A program made the translations under genes and the position numbers. 64,000 nucleotides of DNA, taken from the NCBI GenBank assembly GCA_023374025.1, contig SIJG01000028.1:1250040-1314039 (forward strand), given 5' to 3'. The notes below the pieces were generated by a model. It did no database searches. It worked only from the letters and a program-made list of their open reading frames with translations, and was not told the DNA's origin. Of this stretch, positions 44,165-57,500 are shown one piece after another (position 1 is the first letter of the stretch; each line of letters opens with the position of its first letter). The stretch comes from Heterodera schachtii. Lineage: Eukaryota > Nematoda > Chromadorea > Rhabditida > Heteroderidae.

Positions 44165-44383
44165 CGACAAATGCGAAAAACTTTATTATTTAGGATGATA
44201 GGATTTAAAACATATTTTTTTATTATTTCGTTTCATTGTTAATTTATAATTAATTGAACGCAGTTATTAAATTAATTATTTAAAATGTTACCGATAATCT
44301 GACATTTTCATTAATGTTTTTAGTTAATAAATGTTTATATCATTCACAACTAGGCGGCTCAGGATGGCATGCATGGGTGAATA
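44165..44383. other. AT-rich spacer
   Basis: Short AT-rich stretch between the tandem duplication and the GC-rich block; nothing recognised. Confidence 0.6.
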
Positions 44384-44680
44384 TTGTCAACATAAAGGCC
44401 ACAAACGGCGTACATGCGTCAGGTTGTTCGAGCAGCAGCCGGGTTGGTAGGGCAGTAGCAGCTCAGGCTCAGATGCGTGGCTGGTTGTTCGTGCAGCAGC
44501 AGCTACCGGTAACTGCCGAGCCTAGCCGTTCAATCCCCCCCCCCTCCCCACCTCCCCAAGTGACACCCAAAAGAATTGATCAGGTTCGTATTGACTCGGT
44601 ACACTCGCTCGTCGCTTCGCTTCGCTCCGCTCCTCGCTCGCGCACCTCGAAGGGCAGGCGCTTCGCGCCCGCCCCTTAAG
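44384..44680 (+). repeat. GC-rich module 1 with terminal hairpin
   Basis: 44384-44530 is a GC-rich lead-in with TGGTTGTTCGTGCAGCAGC-like repeats (near 44421 and 44481). 44558-44679 is a module that recurs at 45056-45180 with about 90% identity by eye; it contains CAGGTTCGTATTGACTCGG and ends in a GGGC...GCGCTTCGCGC...GCCC hairpin. The open frame 44314-44679 through it is not convincing as a gene. Confidence 0.7.
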
Positions 44681-44975
44681 AAACAAAGGGGAACGGGAAA
44701 AATGGAACTGGGAAATAAGAACGGGGAAAAGGAAAGGGGAAAGTGAAAAAAGAAGGGAAAAGGAAAGGGAAAAGGAAAGGGAAAAGAAGGAAAACGAAAA
44801 GGAAAACAAAAAGGAAAAAGGAAAAGGAAAACGAAAATGAAAAGGGAAAAGTAAAAAGGAAAAGGAAAGTAAAAAAAAAGGAAACTAAAAGGAAAACGAA
44901 ATAAAGGGAAAAAGAAAGGAAAAAAATAAAAGAAAACAAAAGGGAAAAAAGAGGAAATAATATAAAAAATTTTTA
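44681..44975 (+). repeat. 290-bp purine tract (GGAAA-type)
   Basis: Almost unbroken A/G on the + strand, built from GGAAA, GGGAAA and GGAAAAG units. Long antisense frames here (44522-45070 minus) are Phe/Ser/Pro-rich artefacts of the tract. Mirror-symmetric purine runs of this kind can form triplex (H-) DNA. Confidence 0.85.
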
Positions 44976-44989
44976 AATTTGAGTGTTTT

Positions 44990-45290
44990 CCTGGGGGGGG
45001 GCTGCCGCCCCCCCCCAACCCCCCCCCCCCCCCCCCCCGCTACGCCACCCGCCCCCCAGGTGGCATCCAAAAGAATTTATCAGGTTCGTATTGACTCGGT
45101 ACACTCGCTCGTCGCTACGCTTCGCTCCGCTCCTCACTCGCGCACCTCGAGGGGCAGGGCGCTTCGCGCCCGCCCCTTGTCGTGCAGCAAAAACAAATTT
45201 TATATATTATTTTTTTATATATGGTCTTGCTGGGGGGGGGGGGGGGCTGCCGCCCCCCCCCCCAACCCCCCCGCTACGCCCCGACCGCCC
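44990..45290 (+). repeat. GC-rich modules 2 and 3 with G-run/C-run hairpins
   Basis: Module 2 (44991-45180): a G run, CTGCC, a C run, a C tract of about 22, CGCTACGCC, then the 120-bp unit shared with module 1, ending in a near-perfect GGGGC-A-GGGCGC/GCGCCC-GCCCC hairpin with a TTC loop. Module 3 (about 45231-45290) repeats only the G-run/loop/C-run and CGCTACGCC part before Gypsy-like coding begins. Homopolymer lengths here are unlikely to be exact. Confidence 0.75.
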
Positions 45291-46036
45291 CACAGTCAAA
45301 ACAATTGTTCTTCTCAGACTAATTGGCCAAAGCATGGACGAAGCCAAAACCAACAAAGACACGTCACCTGCTACAATTGCGGCAGAGTTGGACATATTTT
45401 CCGGAATTGTTCGGCACAACCAACGCATCAGTCGTACAAACACAACCCAAACAGTGACCTACAATCGGCACCACCATCAAGGAATTTTAGGCAAAAGTTC
45501 AACATTCAGCAAAATGACAAACCGCCGAAAAGGGGAAATTTGTTTATTGGTGCCGTAAATTTGGAACACCGTCCTGAAATTGAGAAATCCTTCGGAAACA
45601 CAACGAATAAGTCGGAGAAGTATGGATTTATAGAAGAAAGCCCGGCTGTTGGAAAAATTTTGGCGGCCAAAGTTTCGGTGTTTGGACGTAAGTTGGATGC
45701 CATGCTGGACGGCGGATCCCAAATTTCTCTAATTTCGGCCAAATTCTTCTTACCAATCATGGACAAAGTTAGCCAAAAGGACGTCGTCGCCCGCTCTGAA
45801 AGCAGGATTATCGACATAAACGGAAAAGAAGTGAATTGTTATGGTGTAGTTTCTCTGCCCATTCGGCGTGGACCATTAGAGCGAAAATCAATTTGTTTGT
45901 GGCCAACTCGACTTTTGGCTATGATTTGCTCTTCGGCACGAATGCCTTGAATCAATTGGGCTTCCAAATGTTCGATGCAGTGAACAACAACATCGTACAT
46001 TTCGCACCAGCTTCGCACGCCATTGATCGTTTTTAA
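45291..46036 (+). pseudogene. Gypsy gag zinc knuckle and protease fragment
   Basis: The upper frame (to 45950) encodes a Gln/Asn-rich stretch, a complete CCHC knuckle CYNCGRVGHIFRNC (near 45370), a linker, and a retropepsin with LDGGSQISLIS (near 45705), where DGGS replaces the usual DTGA/DSGA. The frame then shifts near 45870, and the C-terminal protease motif YDLLFGTNALNQLGF is read in the 45836-46036 frame. There is no RT behind it. This is a decayed internal piece of a Gypsy element (gag C-terminus to protease). It might be kin to the gag start at 6781, which ends before the knuckle; this cannot be tested here. Confidence 0.7.
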
Positions 46037-46406
46037 AACATTTGTGTCCCATCCCCATGACAACATCGGAGCCAATAGAAAAGATTCGATCGATCGTCAA
46101 ATTGTTGCTGATGGCCAAAATTTGTGCAAAACTCCGAGAAATTTTGTAGGAAAGAAAAAGGAGAAAAAATGTAAGTCGGACTCGGCAAAAGGCAATTGGA
46201 CCAAGAAAGGTAATAAGGAATGGCGACAACAAAATCATCCAACGCTGGAGAAGGCATCAATTCGAAATGCCGCTGAGAATTTAGAAAAGCGGAAGATGCA
46301 GCGACTGCAGAAGGAAGGCGAAATTGCATGGCCGAAGAAGCGATTTTCTATTTATTTTTACAAATTAATAGTGACAAAACAATGTAATATTGAAAAATCA
46401 CTTTAA
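46023..46406 (+). pseudogene. Basic open frame after the protease fragment
   Basis: A 127-codon frame, Lys/Asn/Gln-rich, with a KKKEKKCK patch and a helical KASIRNAAENLEKRKMQRLQKEGE region. It directly follows the protease relic in a third phase and ends where AT-rich DNA resumes, so it is most likely the linker or spacer of the same dead element. No RT motif is present. Confidence 0.35.
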
Positions 46407-49095
46407 TTTATCATTTATTTTTAAAATTCTTTACTCATAGTTTATGTTCTATTTTTATATTGATAATATTCTTTATTTTCTAATAAAATTTTTACTGTCA
46501 TATTTAAATTAGTATTTTATTTACCCATATTTTTCTTAGGTATTTTTTATTTTAAATAATGTTACTATAAATTTTATTTAAATATTTACAATCATTTTAT
46601 AAGTATTATCAAATTAATTTAATTAGAAAAGACGATTATTTAAAAAAAATTTAACGCCTGGGTATTTCTTGCCCTTAAGTGATAAGTTTTAGCAGCAATT
46701 TTAAAGTCTTCTTAATTAGCAAAATTTATTTTGTTCAAATATATGAAATATTTCTTTTCTTTTATTTCAGAGCTAGAAATTTAATATTTATTTATTTAAA
46801 TGTAAAAAAAAATATTTAGATTCACTGGGATTAACATGTGTTTTGTTCCTTCCTGGTTGGATGTTCAATTTTTTTTAATTGATTTAGTTGAACTATCCGG
46901 TAGGATTTTGCATTTTATTTTTAATTATATATATTTTATATGCCGTTTATAATTTTAGGCTCCTCTAAATATATATTAATTTTTTTATCAATTCAGGTTT
47001 TTCAATATCGAAAAGCAAGTATTATTATAATTTTAAATTTATTTTGTTTTTTTTTGTTTGTTTGTTGACTTATTTTGATTATTTAGATCAATTATTATCG
47101 ACAAATTTTGCTGAACCTTTAGGATATTAAAATAATTTTTTTTTACTTTTCTCTCTTTCTATCGGTTTTCTCTTACAGGTATTCATTTACTACCTAAATT
47201 TCTCTTTTTCTCTGGATGCGTTCCTTTCCGTCGTTCTCTTATGTTGCTTTTTTAGCTATTTCACTTTGTTCCCTCTCTTTCTATATGCAACCAATACTAA
47301 AATTTTAATCAAAGAAAATTCCTAAAATTTAAAAGCAATCATTTTTATTTTATTTAATTAGCTAATTTTGTCTTATTTAATTAGCTAAGATGAGGTTGCA
47401 AAACTATGAGCAGCACAAAAATATTTAAGTTTTCATTTTTATCATCAAAATTTCTAGTAAGTAATTTAATGCAATTTAACATCAGTAAATAAAATAATCA
47501 AATCTCCAACTTGCAATTAACCCAGCGTAAATAAATGCAAAAGAAATAAATACAAAATAATTATTTATTTATATTGATTCAAAATTCTCGAAGGTTTTAA
47601 TATATATTTAATAAATTATTACTTTATTAACAACAGATTTAAATAAAAGAGAAATAGAAATAACTTAATAGATGAAAGGAATTATTAGAAAAATAGCCAA
47701 AAATTGAACGATTATCATTTAAAAAAAATAAGTATATAAAAATTGCGTGTCAACGAGCCACACATACCAAATAATGAGATTTGTACACGATTATTGTTTC
47801 GTAAAATCTGCGATAGTATGTAAATTTATACATAAATAAATTAAATTAAAATCTTTTTATATATAAAAACATAAAAAAATTTCTTGCAACAACCTTTAAA
47901 ATTTAGCATCGAAGAAGATCTTTACGATAAAATATTACTTACATTATTAATTTTTATTATTTAAACTGATTGGCCGCTTTTTGGTAATCAATTACTTCAT
48001 GCTGGATATTTTATGCAAATATGAAGAGAAATTAATAAATTCAAATGATTTATTAAATTACAAAAAATTAATTGATACCTAAATAATTTTATTTTTATTC
48101 AAAGAAACTCATTTAAACAAAATTTTAAAAATTCAATTAGGACATTTTATGTGGTTTTATTATTTTTTTCTTTTTGGCACTTTTTTATTTAAATTCTTTT
48201 GTTTAATTGTGTTGATTTTTAATGAATTATTTTATTGGAGACCTTAGTAAACAAAAAAAGAAGTGCAAATCGGTCTGTTCGAAAGATTTTTATAGGAATT
48301 ATTGAAATTTTCCTGTTATTAAAACATTTTTTCTGTAATAAATTGTTTTGAAATACAAAAAAGATATAATTTTCATTTTTGCATATTTTTCTTTTTTATA
48401 TTTTTTCTTGATGTAAAACCAAAATGTTTATGTACAATCGCATTGTGAAGCGGGAAACCTTAAATATTCATTAATTCGATTCTATCTTTTGATTTTATTG
48501 TTTGAAATTTCACAGATAAATTTATGAATTTATTTATTTATTTAATTGAACATATATCTATTATCAATTGTCTAGTCACTGTTTTTTTTTGCTGATCTTA
48601 TATTTTTTTATTGTAATATTCATTGAGAACTTCGAAATTTTTTTAAAAGCATAAAATTCCTCAAATAAAATTGATATTGAGCTTTTCTTATTTCAAAAAA
48701 TGTTCATTATTATTCTTTATATTAATAAACATTTTTTATTATTATTTGATTATATAGTTATGCTGATTATTCTCGCTCCTTCGATCAACGCACGTACAAT
48801 TGTGACTCTGAATTTTGATTTTATTTTTGTAATATATTATATAAATCGAACACAGTCCAATTTTCATGTTTTTAAGTAAATACAATTATATCACTTTATT
48901 TTGTATAATTTATTTATTACTTTCGAATTTTATTTATTTTTTAATTCTGATACGTGAAACATTGTCAAGAATAAAAATTTTCTCGAATTTGTCGATTTTC
49001 ACTTAATTATTTTTTTGTTTAAAATTATATCATAATTGCATCATAAATTCTTGCAGTTTAATGGGTTAATTGAAAAAATTGTGAATCTAGAATAC
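46407..49095. other. AT-rich region containing an insertion-like repeat
   Basis: No gene. 47669-47711 and 47985-48119 match 50298-50337 and 50338-50468 respectively, so relative to the second copy the first carries about 270 extra bases (about 47712-47985). Confidence 0.6.
47712..47985. mobile_element. Candidate 270-bp insertion, seen against an empty site
   Basis: The flanks join without this piece in the related copy at 50298-50468. Part of the insert (47746-47796, CGTGTCAACGAGCCACACA onward) recurs in diverged form at 60449-60500. Presence elsewhere plus an empty relative site suggests a small mobile element. Clear terminal repeats were not identified. Confidence 0.4.
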
Positions 49096-49399
49096 TGTAA
49101 GGCCGGGACCGGAAATGGCCTTTACCCTTCCCCCTCCACATTTTATCTCTCCGATAGGGCTCCTCCCATCCCGAGGGGGCGCTTAAAAGGCAATGGATAA
49201 CCAGCCAAAGGGGTCAGTCGGATCAGTCGGGAGTCATCAGTGGAACGGCCAATCGATCCCCGCCTGGGAGGTACCCCCAGGCATCCATCAACATCCCTTC
49301 CCTTTCCAAGCCCTGCGGGGCCTAATTACGGACGCGTAAGAGGGCTCCCCTGGACTATTTCCCTCATAAGCACTGGGTATGGGACATCACGGCTTTACT
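49096..49399. mobile_element. Solo-LTR-like GC-rich island
   Basis: A 304-bp island of about 50% GC. The termini TGTAAGGCCG and CGGCTTTACT are inverted at 8 of 10 positions, and ATAC flanks both sides (49092-49095 and 49400-49403), as a 4-bp target duplication. The last dinucleotide is CT, not the usual CA, and no AATAAA was seen, so a non-LTR short element is also possible. Confidence 0.45.
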
Positions 49400-52300
49400 A
49401 TACTTAATCATAATTATACAATATTGATTTCCTATTTTATAGTCGCGAAAATATTAATTTATCAATTTAAAAGATAAACATCATAATGCACTTTACTCCA
49501 ATCTTACGATGAATTCAAAATATTTAGATAAATATTTAAAACAATATTTTACCTTCAGCATTATTTATTGTAAATAAAAAAATTTTCATTTTTTTTACTA
49601 ATATAAATCTTCTACGCGTTTTTTATTATTTGGAAATATAAAAGCGAGATTTTTTCTACGTAATTTATTAGAGAAAGATGTTTTAGAATTTTAATATATT
49701 TAAAAAATTTTATGCAAATATTTTTATTTAAATACATTTATAATTTCTCACAATTTAATACCTTATTTTATGCTCAATTTTACACTGTCGAATAAATATT
49801 CAAGCAATAAATAAAATTATAATAATTTCAAAAGTTCTCTTGTATTTCAGAAAATTATCCTAATGTAGAATATACTTCTCTTTGTAGTCTGTTTCATATT
49901 TGGCGACAAACTAGTGCCATGAAGAGATGTTTAATTAGAATAATAAAATAAACCGAATTTACATGATTGCTAAAAAATTATTATGAAATACTTTTTATTT
50001 TACATGGTGCTTATTCTTGGTTGATTGATCTTCCTTTTAGATGAACGAATTAAATATCTTATTTCAATGAAGATATATTGAAAGGTTAATTTTTTTTTTA
50101 AATTTTATTTAACAATTAAATGAATAATATAATTAAAAGCAGATTCCTGAATAAATCTATAAAAAATAAAATCAAAATTCATGCAAACAATCGGTTGTTT
50201 AAAAAATTACAATTCAATAAAATTAATTTTGAGATAAAATGTCGAATATGAAGTAAAATTGGAGGAGGAAGCGCTTTTTACTGCCATTTCCTCAAAATAG
50301 ATGAAAGGAATTATTAGAAAATTAGCCATTGAACGAATAAATTACTTCATGCTGGATATAATATGCAAATTTATGAAGAGAAATTAATAAATTAAAATGA
50401 TTTATTAAGTTATAAAAAATAATTTATATCCAAATAATATATTTTTATTCAACAAAGCTCATTTAAACAAAGTAATAAATTATTTTTAAAAATTAAAACG
50501 TTAAAGATACTTTAAAAATTCTTTATATAAAATTAAGTAAGCAATTGGTAACAAATAAATATCTGCATATTTTATTATTTATGGTTTGCATTTTAAATAT
50601 TTTTTAATAATTGTATACACTTCAAAAGCTACATATAATTTATGAAAATTACGCTCAGAGAGAACTAGATTATTATTCTATAGATTTTTATCTTCAAAAA
50701 AGCATCTATCATTATTCATACATGCTTGAAAATTAAATATTTAATTGTATTGGTTCATAAGTATCAAAGAATTCATATTGATTGTAATCTTTGTTTAATT
50801 AAAATAATTAATCGAACAAATAAAAAAACTATTAAAAGAGATATTACCCTAAAAAATACAAAATTAATATTAATTGCATAATTAAAATCATTGTTTATAT
50901 TATTAAAATATTATAATCACAAGCCTCACTTTATTACAAAGCCTCACTTTAAATAATTAATTGCCGAAACAAACATTTAAACATGAGCATATTACAAGTT
51001 AGTTAATGAACTTAAGACGTTACTGTTTGGAGTACAGTACTGATGATGGTCAACTAGAATTTCCAAATCTCAAGGGCATCCATATTAAACTATTAAAACA
51101 CTTTTAAATCATGTTTTATTAAAAAGATTAACATAATAGGAATATCAAAAGATAATATTAAAAGCCTAAATCCTTAAACCAGTAAATATAAAAAGATAAA
51201 CAGTTTATTTGATAGATCAAAACTTCAAGACCAAAATATAACTGCTAAAATATACAACTCTGAATAACAAAAAAATTATTTTAACAAATTAATGATAATC
51301 AAAATTAGAAATTTTCTTTTCAATATAAAATTTTTTTAAATGAATTTATTTTATAATCAAGTAATTTTGAATTTAAAAAGTTTATTATATTGAACAATTC
51401 CCGGTAAACAACATACATTAATATAAATGTTGAATCGAAACTTTTAAAATATTATGTGTGCGGTTAGCAATAAAATAAAAATTTTAACTTGTTTAAAAAA
51501 TGAGTTAGACCATGTATTTGTAATTGATGACGCAACCCGTGACATGAGATACATTAAATAAATGAAATAAATCCTTATAATTAATTTTGTTGTTAAAATA
51601 AAAATAACTTAATATAAGTTTTTCACAAAATAATCATACAGATTAATTATATTAAATCAATGAATTATAACAACTATGGAAATGATCTTATCCTGAAATA
51701 TGCCATTTAGAATTAGAAATATTAAAAAGATGCTCAAGCAATTAATTATATTAATATAATATTTTATAACAACATTGAGCAACAGAAATAGATGCTTACA
51801 AAAATAAAATAACAAAATAATTATTTTGAAAGGAGATAAAGCCGAAATTTCTAATTAAAAATTTCAAAAATGAACGATTTCGTACGAGAAGCGAAGTGTT
51901 CCTTGCCACAATTAAGAATACTTGAAAGCAAGGGGTATGAATATTATTTATTTATCCATAATAAAACATATTAATTCAAAAGCCTAAACTAGCATTTTTT
52001 TGAAAGTCAGTTACTAATCTAGAAATTAAAACTTACTATATTATCTTAAACTTAAACACAAATCAAATTAATAAACAATGATTTACCCAGAGTGAATATG
52101 AATTATTGTACATATTTCCCATCGTCACCATAAGCATGGTAATTGTAGTAGTTTAATTATATTAAAAAATTTATACTAAATAACGAAAGAATTAGAAAAC
52201 TAATACACTACTAGTGAAAAAACTAATAACAAAAAAGATGTTAAATTGACAAAGTTATTTTGCACATGAACAATAAATAATTTAATTTTTAAATTATGTC

Positions 52301-54590
52301 TCCGAAAAATAAATTATATTATAATTTTGTATATTGTCTAATTTACACAATATAATCTTAAATCTAATTAACTTTAAAACAAACGAACAAATGTTAAACT
52401 ACCCATTTTGATAGGTAATATAAATTGGTTTGAATACAAATTATATTGCCAAGAAATCATTACAGAATTAATTCAAAAAATAATCCAAAATCATCAGAAG
52501 TGAATTTAATTTTATTTACAAATTACAATGTAATACGACACTTAAATAAATAATTTTGAAAAATAAAAACAATTAATATCATTATAAGTATATTAATTGA
52601 TGAATGAATAAGTAATGATCGACGACGTCGTAGCCATCACTAATCTAAGGCATAAAATAATTATTTATGAATCTGCTTCCATAATTTATTATAAATAATT
52701 ATATATTAAAAAGCAGAATTTTTAAAAAAAATTCAATAATTTAATCACACTTTTAATCTTTTATTGCTGGATTTGTTTGGGCAACAAGAGCACATATTTT
52801 TTTGGTACAATATTTTAATTTAATTATTTAATTTGCTAAATTATACAAAAAATTCATTTGTAAAATTATAAGAATAAAAATAAATAAAATTTCTTAATGA
52901 TAAAAATATTAATTTTCCAAAAAAATCTCAACAAAGCAATATGGCTCTTATTTTTATTAAATAAAAATTTAAAAATAAATTTCTATTAAAAATAAAAGTA
53001 TTTCAAGATTATTAATTACTTGTTAAAAGTTTTTTAAAAAAAAAAAGAATTAATTAAGAAAATTAACAAAGTTAAATTGTAATAAATGCAACAACATAAT
53101 GATTAAAAATAAAAATTCACATTTAATTAAAATAGAAAATAAGTCTAAGTACAAAATATATAAAATTATTAATATACTGTATGAATAAATTTAGTTATGC
53201 TAACTTTGTCGTTAATAATATGTTAAATGTCAAACGGAGTTAAAATATTTGAAAGAGATTAAAGAAATATTTAAATAACGATTTTAAAATTGCAATAATT
53301 AAAAGTTTGATGATAAGATTGTTAGTGAATTATATTTGATAATTTATTAATCTTTATCTTTTTTCTCTTCTATCGGATAAAATTTTAATTTTTACTTTTT
53401 TTTAAATTTTCAATATTTGAAATTCTCAAGGGTTGGCTTCGCTTCAATTTCTTGTTTGTTTGTTGTTTTTTTTTTGCTTATCCAGTCATAAAAGTTATTT
53501 GATTATTTTATTTCCTGTTTTATCTATAATTTATGTAAATAATTTATTCTTTTAAATATGTATTATTTTTCCTAAGCAATTAATACTTTCAATGTATATA
53601 TTTATGATTCCTTTTCTTATTTGTTATAATGGAAACTATATTTTTATTTTAGTTAAAATTAAAATTTGCTTATTTATTTTCAATAAATATTGTTTATCGA
53701 ATTTTCCTACAGAAAATTAGTCAATTTCATTTTTCTAAAATCATTAGTTTTTATTCGAGTTTAGATATAAGTTCTTTTATTGTTTTGTTAATTCTCACTT
53801 TTTCAGGCATTCTTTTTATTGTCGATCATTTATAACTCGTTGAAAAACTTCTTTTACTTGCAATCAAAATTCGCCTTTGTAACTTGAACAGGTCATTTCG
53901 TTTGAATTTTGATTAAGACATAATAATTTAAACATTTTGTATTAATTAATTTTTCTTCATTAAAAGTTTAATTATTTTTTTGAAATCTTGATCTCAGAAT
54001 GCTCCTCTTATTTTATTTTGTACATGCTTCCTACTATTTATTTATGTTATTCTTTGCTTCTAAGTTTGGTCAGATAACTTTTGCTTCTCCATGATAATTT
54101 AGTTTTCTGATGAAAATTTATTTTTTAAAATAAACACAATATTTTACGATGTTTTTTTAATGAGATAAACTAACATTTTACTATTTATTTAAGTTATTGT
54201 TTAATTTTCATTACTAAGTGTAATATTACTTTTAATTTTTTTCTTTAATTAAAATGTCTATCTTTTGTTCTGAAATTTATCTTTTATAATCTTATTCAGT
54301 TTCTTTCTTTTATTCAATTTTTAATAAAATTCTTATATGCTCTTTATTTAATAATAATCACAATTTATCATTTTATATACTATATTAGAACTTTAATAAA
54401 AATTTTAAATTGTTATTATTGTATACGAATAAATTAGTAATTTTTATTATTCCTAAATTTTAATTATTAATTACAAATAATCAAATTAGGTAAAAGCCAT
54501 TTAAAAGTTTAAATTTTATTGTATTGGTTATTTAGAAATTTTTCTCTTGGAGTTCACGATTTCTAAAGGTGTTTGTTAGCCGACACTAAT
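49400..54590. other. AT-rich region, no gene recognised
   Basis: Contains the empty-site copy at 50298-50468. A 33-codon ATG frame at 51006-51107 has balanced composition (NLRRYCLEYSTDDGQLEF) and could be an exon, but no splice partners were found. The stretch near 53920-54000 weakly resembles the 1.83-kb tandem unit around 41390-41460. Confidence 0.6.
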
Positions 54591-57500
54591 AGCAATATTC
54601 ATTAAATATTATTTTATTACAATTTAAAATATTTGAATTTAATAAATGAGCTTAAAAATAGTCTGTTCTTGCAGTTGATAGTAGCGAAAAATAAATCTTA
54701 ATTTTTGTTTATTATAGTTATTTTTATGCTAAACTGGTTTTTTTTTTTTGCTTTAATTTGCAACTTTCTGTATTATTTTTAGAAATTATCAATTATATTT
54801 ATCGACAATTCATTCACTTGAATGTGGAAGCATTATTTGGAAGATAACTTTTTGCTTATGTTAGTTTTTTTTGTTTTTAGATTAATCAAATTTTTTCATA
54901 TACTGTTACGAATTAATAATGTGGAAATTCTTTGTTTTTTTAAATTTATTTATATACTAGTAATACTAATATTTATCTTGATTGAATCTTTTCATTTTTA
55001 ATAATTTAACAAATTTTGAAATATTTTTACAACGTTGACGAAGAATAGATTATGTATTTTCTAGCTTGATTAATTATTCTTTTAGATAAGCTATATAATT
55101 TATAAATTCTAATCTAATATAATAAATAAGTATTATTCATAATTAATAAATAATTAACTCATAAAACAATATATAATAAAAGTTAATTTTTTATTTTTGC
55201 ATTCATAATATATTTTCAAAAAAAGTTGTTTTAAATAATCTTTTTTTAATATATCGTATATTTCAGTTTATATGATCAAATTTAAATAATTGTAAATGAA
55301 CGTTTTTTTCAACAGGTGCATTTGACCTAAGTTGTTTGTCATAAATTCTTTCATTTTTTGTTTCAAATTACAAAAAAAAATTTTAATTTTTAGAGGCAAA
55401 GCCAAAACTCAATATATATTTTAAATAATATTATTTACTTTAATTGGATTATAAAAATTATTTATAGCAATTATTATCTTGTTCGAAATATTCAGATTCA
55501 AACACCTGATCAGATACTTGCACCAATAGTTATTTAAATATTTTTCAGTAAATAAGAAAGAATCATTTAAAAGAGTTTTTTATAAAAACGTATTATGTTT
55601 TTAAAAATCCTTAAATAAAGCTCCAAAAATAATCCAAACGACGCGTGCAGAAATGTGCTGCCAAATTTTTAACTAAAAACAAGGCAAAATAAAATATTTT
55701 CATTTTTCGCAACGTATCAAGTAAAACAACACCATTTTTTCCTTTTAAAAATTAAAATATCTTAAAATGTAATAAAATATATTCCAAAAAAAATTTCTAA
55801 AATTAGCTTTCTTCATGGAATATAGAATTATTAAATCAAATAAGGCATTTATTTTAAAACCATAATAAATTGAACTTTAATGCAATAATTAATTATTTTT
55901 TTAAAAACCTTTCCGCTTGTTAAACTGACCTTCGGGCTTCACCTCGATTATTTTAATTCCAATTAAATATATGAGTAAGAAATCAACACAATACATAAAG
56001 TCATAAACCAGAATAATTCTAATATTTGCATAATAATTAAATTTAAATGAAATTATGGTAAATGAGAAAAAATAATGGATGGAGTAAAATAATTTAATCC
56101 TTTGTGTAAAAAGAAGTTTAATTATTATTTTTAAAGTGTTCATCAAAATATGAACTAAAAAGATTATATTTTTTTGATAAAAATTTCATATTTTATTTAA
56201 TCCAATTTATAAAAGGGCAAAAGCATATTATTGAACTATCAAGCACGAGTCAAAAAAAGATGTATCACAATATTTCTTTGCAATTTAAAAAGTGAATTTT
56301 TGATTATAATATCATGATTTTATAAAATATAATAAATTAATTAATTATCTTTGTGGTTTTCTAGTTCGTAATGACGTCGTAAAGTAAAAAATAATTCAGT
56401 TAGTGGATTCTCTTTATGGAAATGCAAAAGAAAATTAATGTGAATTTGTGGCATTTCTTAGGAAATGCTGTAAAAATTAGGAATTTATTAATTTTGTTTA
56501 AGAGGAACAAACAAGTTCCAATTTATAAAATTCATAATAGACACGCGGATATTGGATGATCCACAATTTGGACGAGCTAATAAAGTGAATTTAAATTACA
56601 AGTAAAAACAAATAACAGAACGGGGACCGGATTGAAATAAAAAAAAAAAATTCAAAGTAAAAATTCGCTTAATGGTAAAGGGACAAAACACCGGCTGAAC
56701 TCGAGGTCGGCGGGGACAGCGATTGAAATTTTTAAAATTTTTTAATTTATTCGTGTCAAGGGACTAAACAATGGCGGTACTGTGGAAATGGGTGGCCTCG
56801 TTGGCAATGCCACCGGCAGAACAGCAACACCGACCGTTGACAATTACACTTCAACAGCAAATGTAATTAATGATTAAAAATTTGAAATAACAACAAAATC
56901 AACCAGGAAATATATTAACAAAACAATACCAAAAAACCGGGTTAAGTAAAAACATTTTTTAACTGAATTAAAAAATAATAAACTAATAAGTTTAATTTAA
57001 ATAAAGACAAAATTCTTATCGTTCTCTTTCTTCATGACAGACCATGCATATGAAAAAAACAAATAATTCTTATATACAACTTCTGTCTCCTTTAATCTTA
57101 TTAAATAACTCAAAATTTATTAAATTATTTATTTTTCTCTCAATATAAAAAAATTTTGCGCCAAATTATTTTCAGAGTAATTATTTTTAAATAATATAAA
57201 ACTTTAAACATTGTACAAAGACCGGTCAAATCGAGATTCTTCATATGCCGACAATGTCGCGAGCGGACGCAAAAGAAAATATAAAATATGCAAATGAATT
57301 GAAAAAGGTTAAAACTAAGAGACGCACAAATTCTCTGATAGAAAAAAAATGGTAAATATAAAAAAAATTTATAAAACAATTTTTTAGTAATTTATCTGAA
57401 TAAAAATACGAAATAAATTAGAAAAGCACGAAAATTGTAATTTATTAAAATAAAAAGTAAGTTTATCTAAAAATTAATTTGTAATTCAGCCTAAATAAAA

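Noticed and set aside
44522..45070. Minus-strand frames of up to 162 codons rich in Phe, Ser and Pro
   Set aside because: Artefacts of the purine tract read in antisense.
45071..45100. tRNA-like B-box (GGTTCGTATT) in the GC module
   Set aside because: Lacks the trailing CC and any cloverleaf or A box; kept only as a remark.
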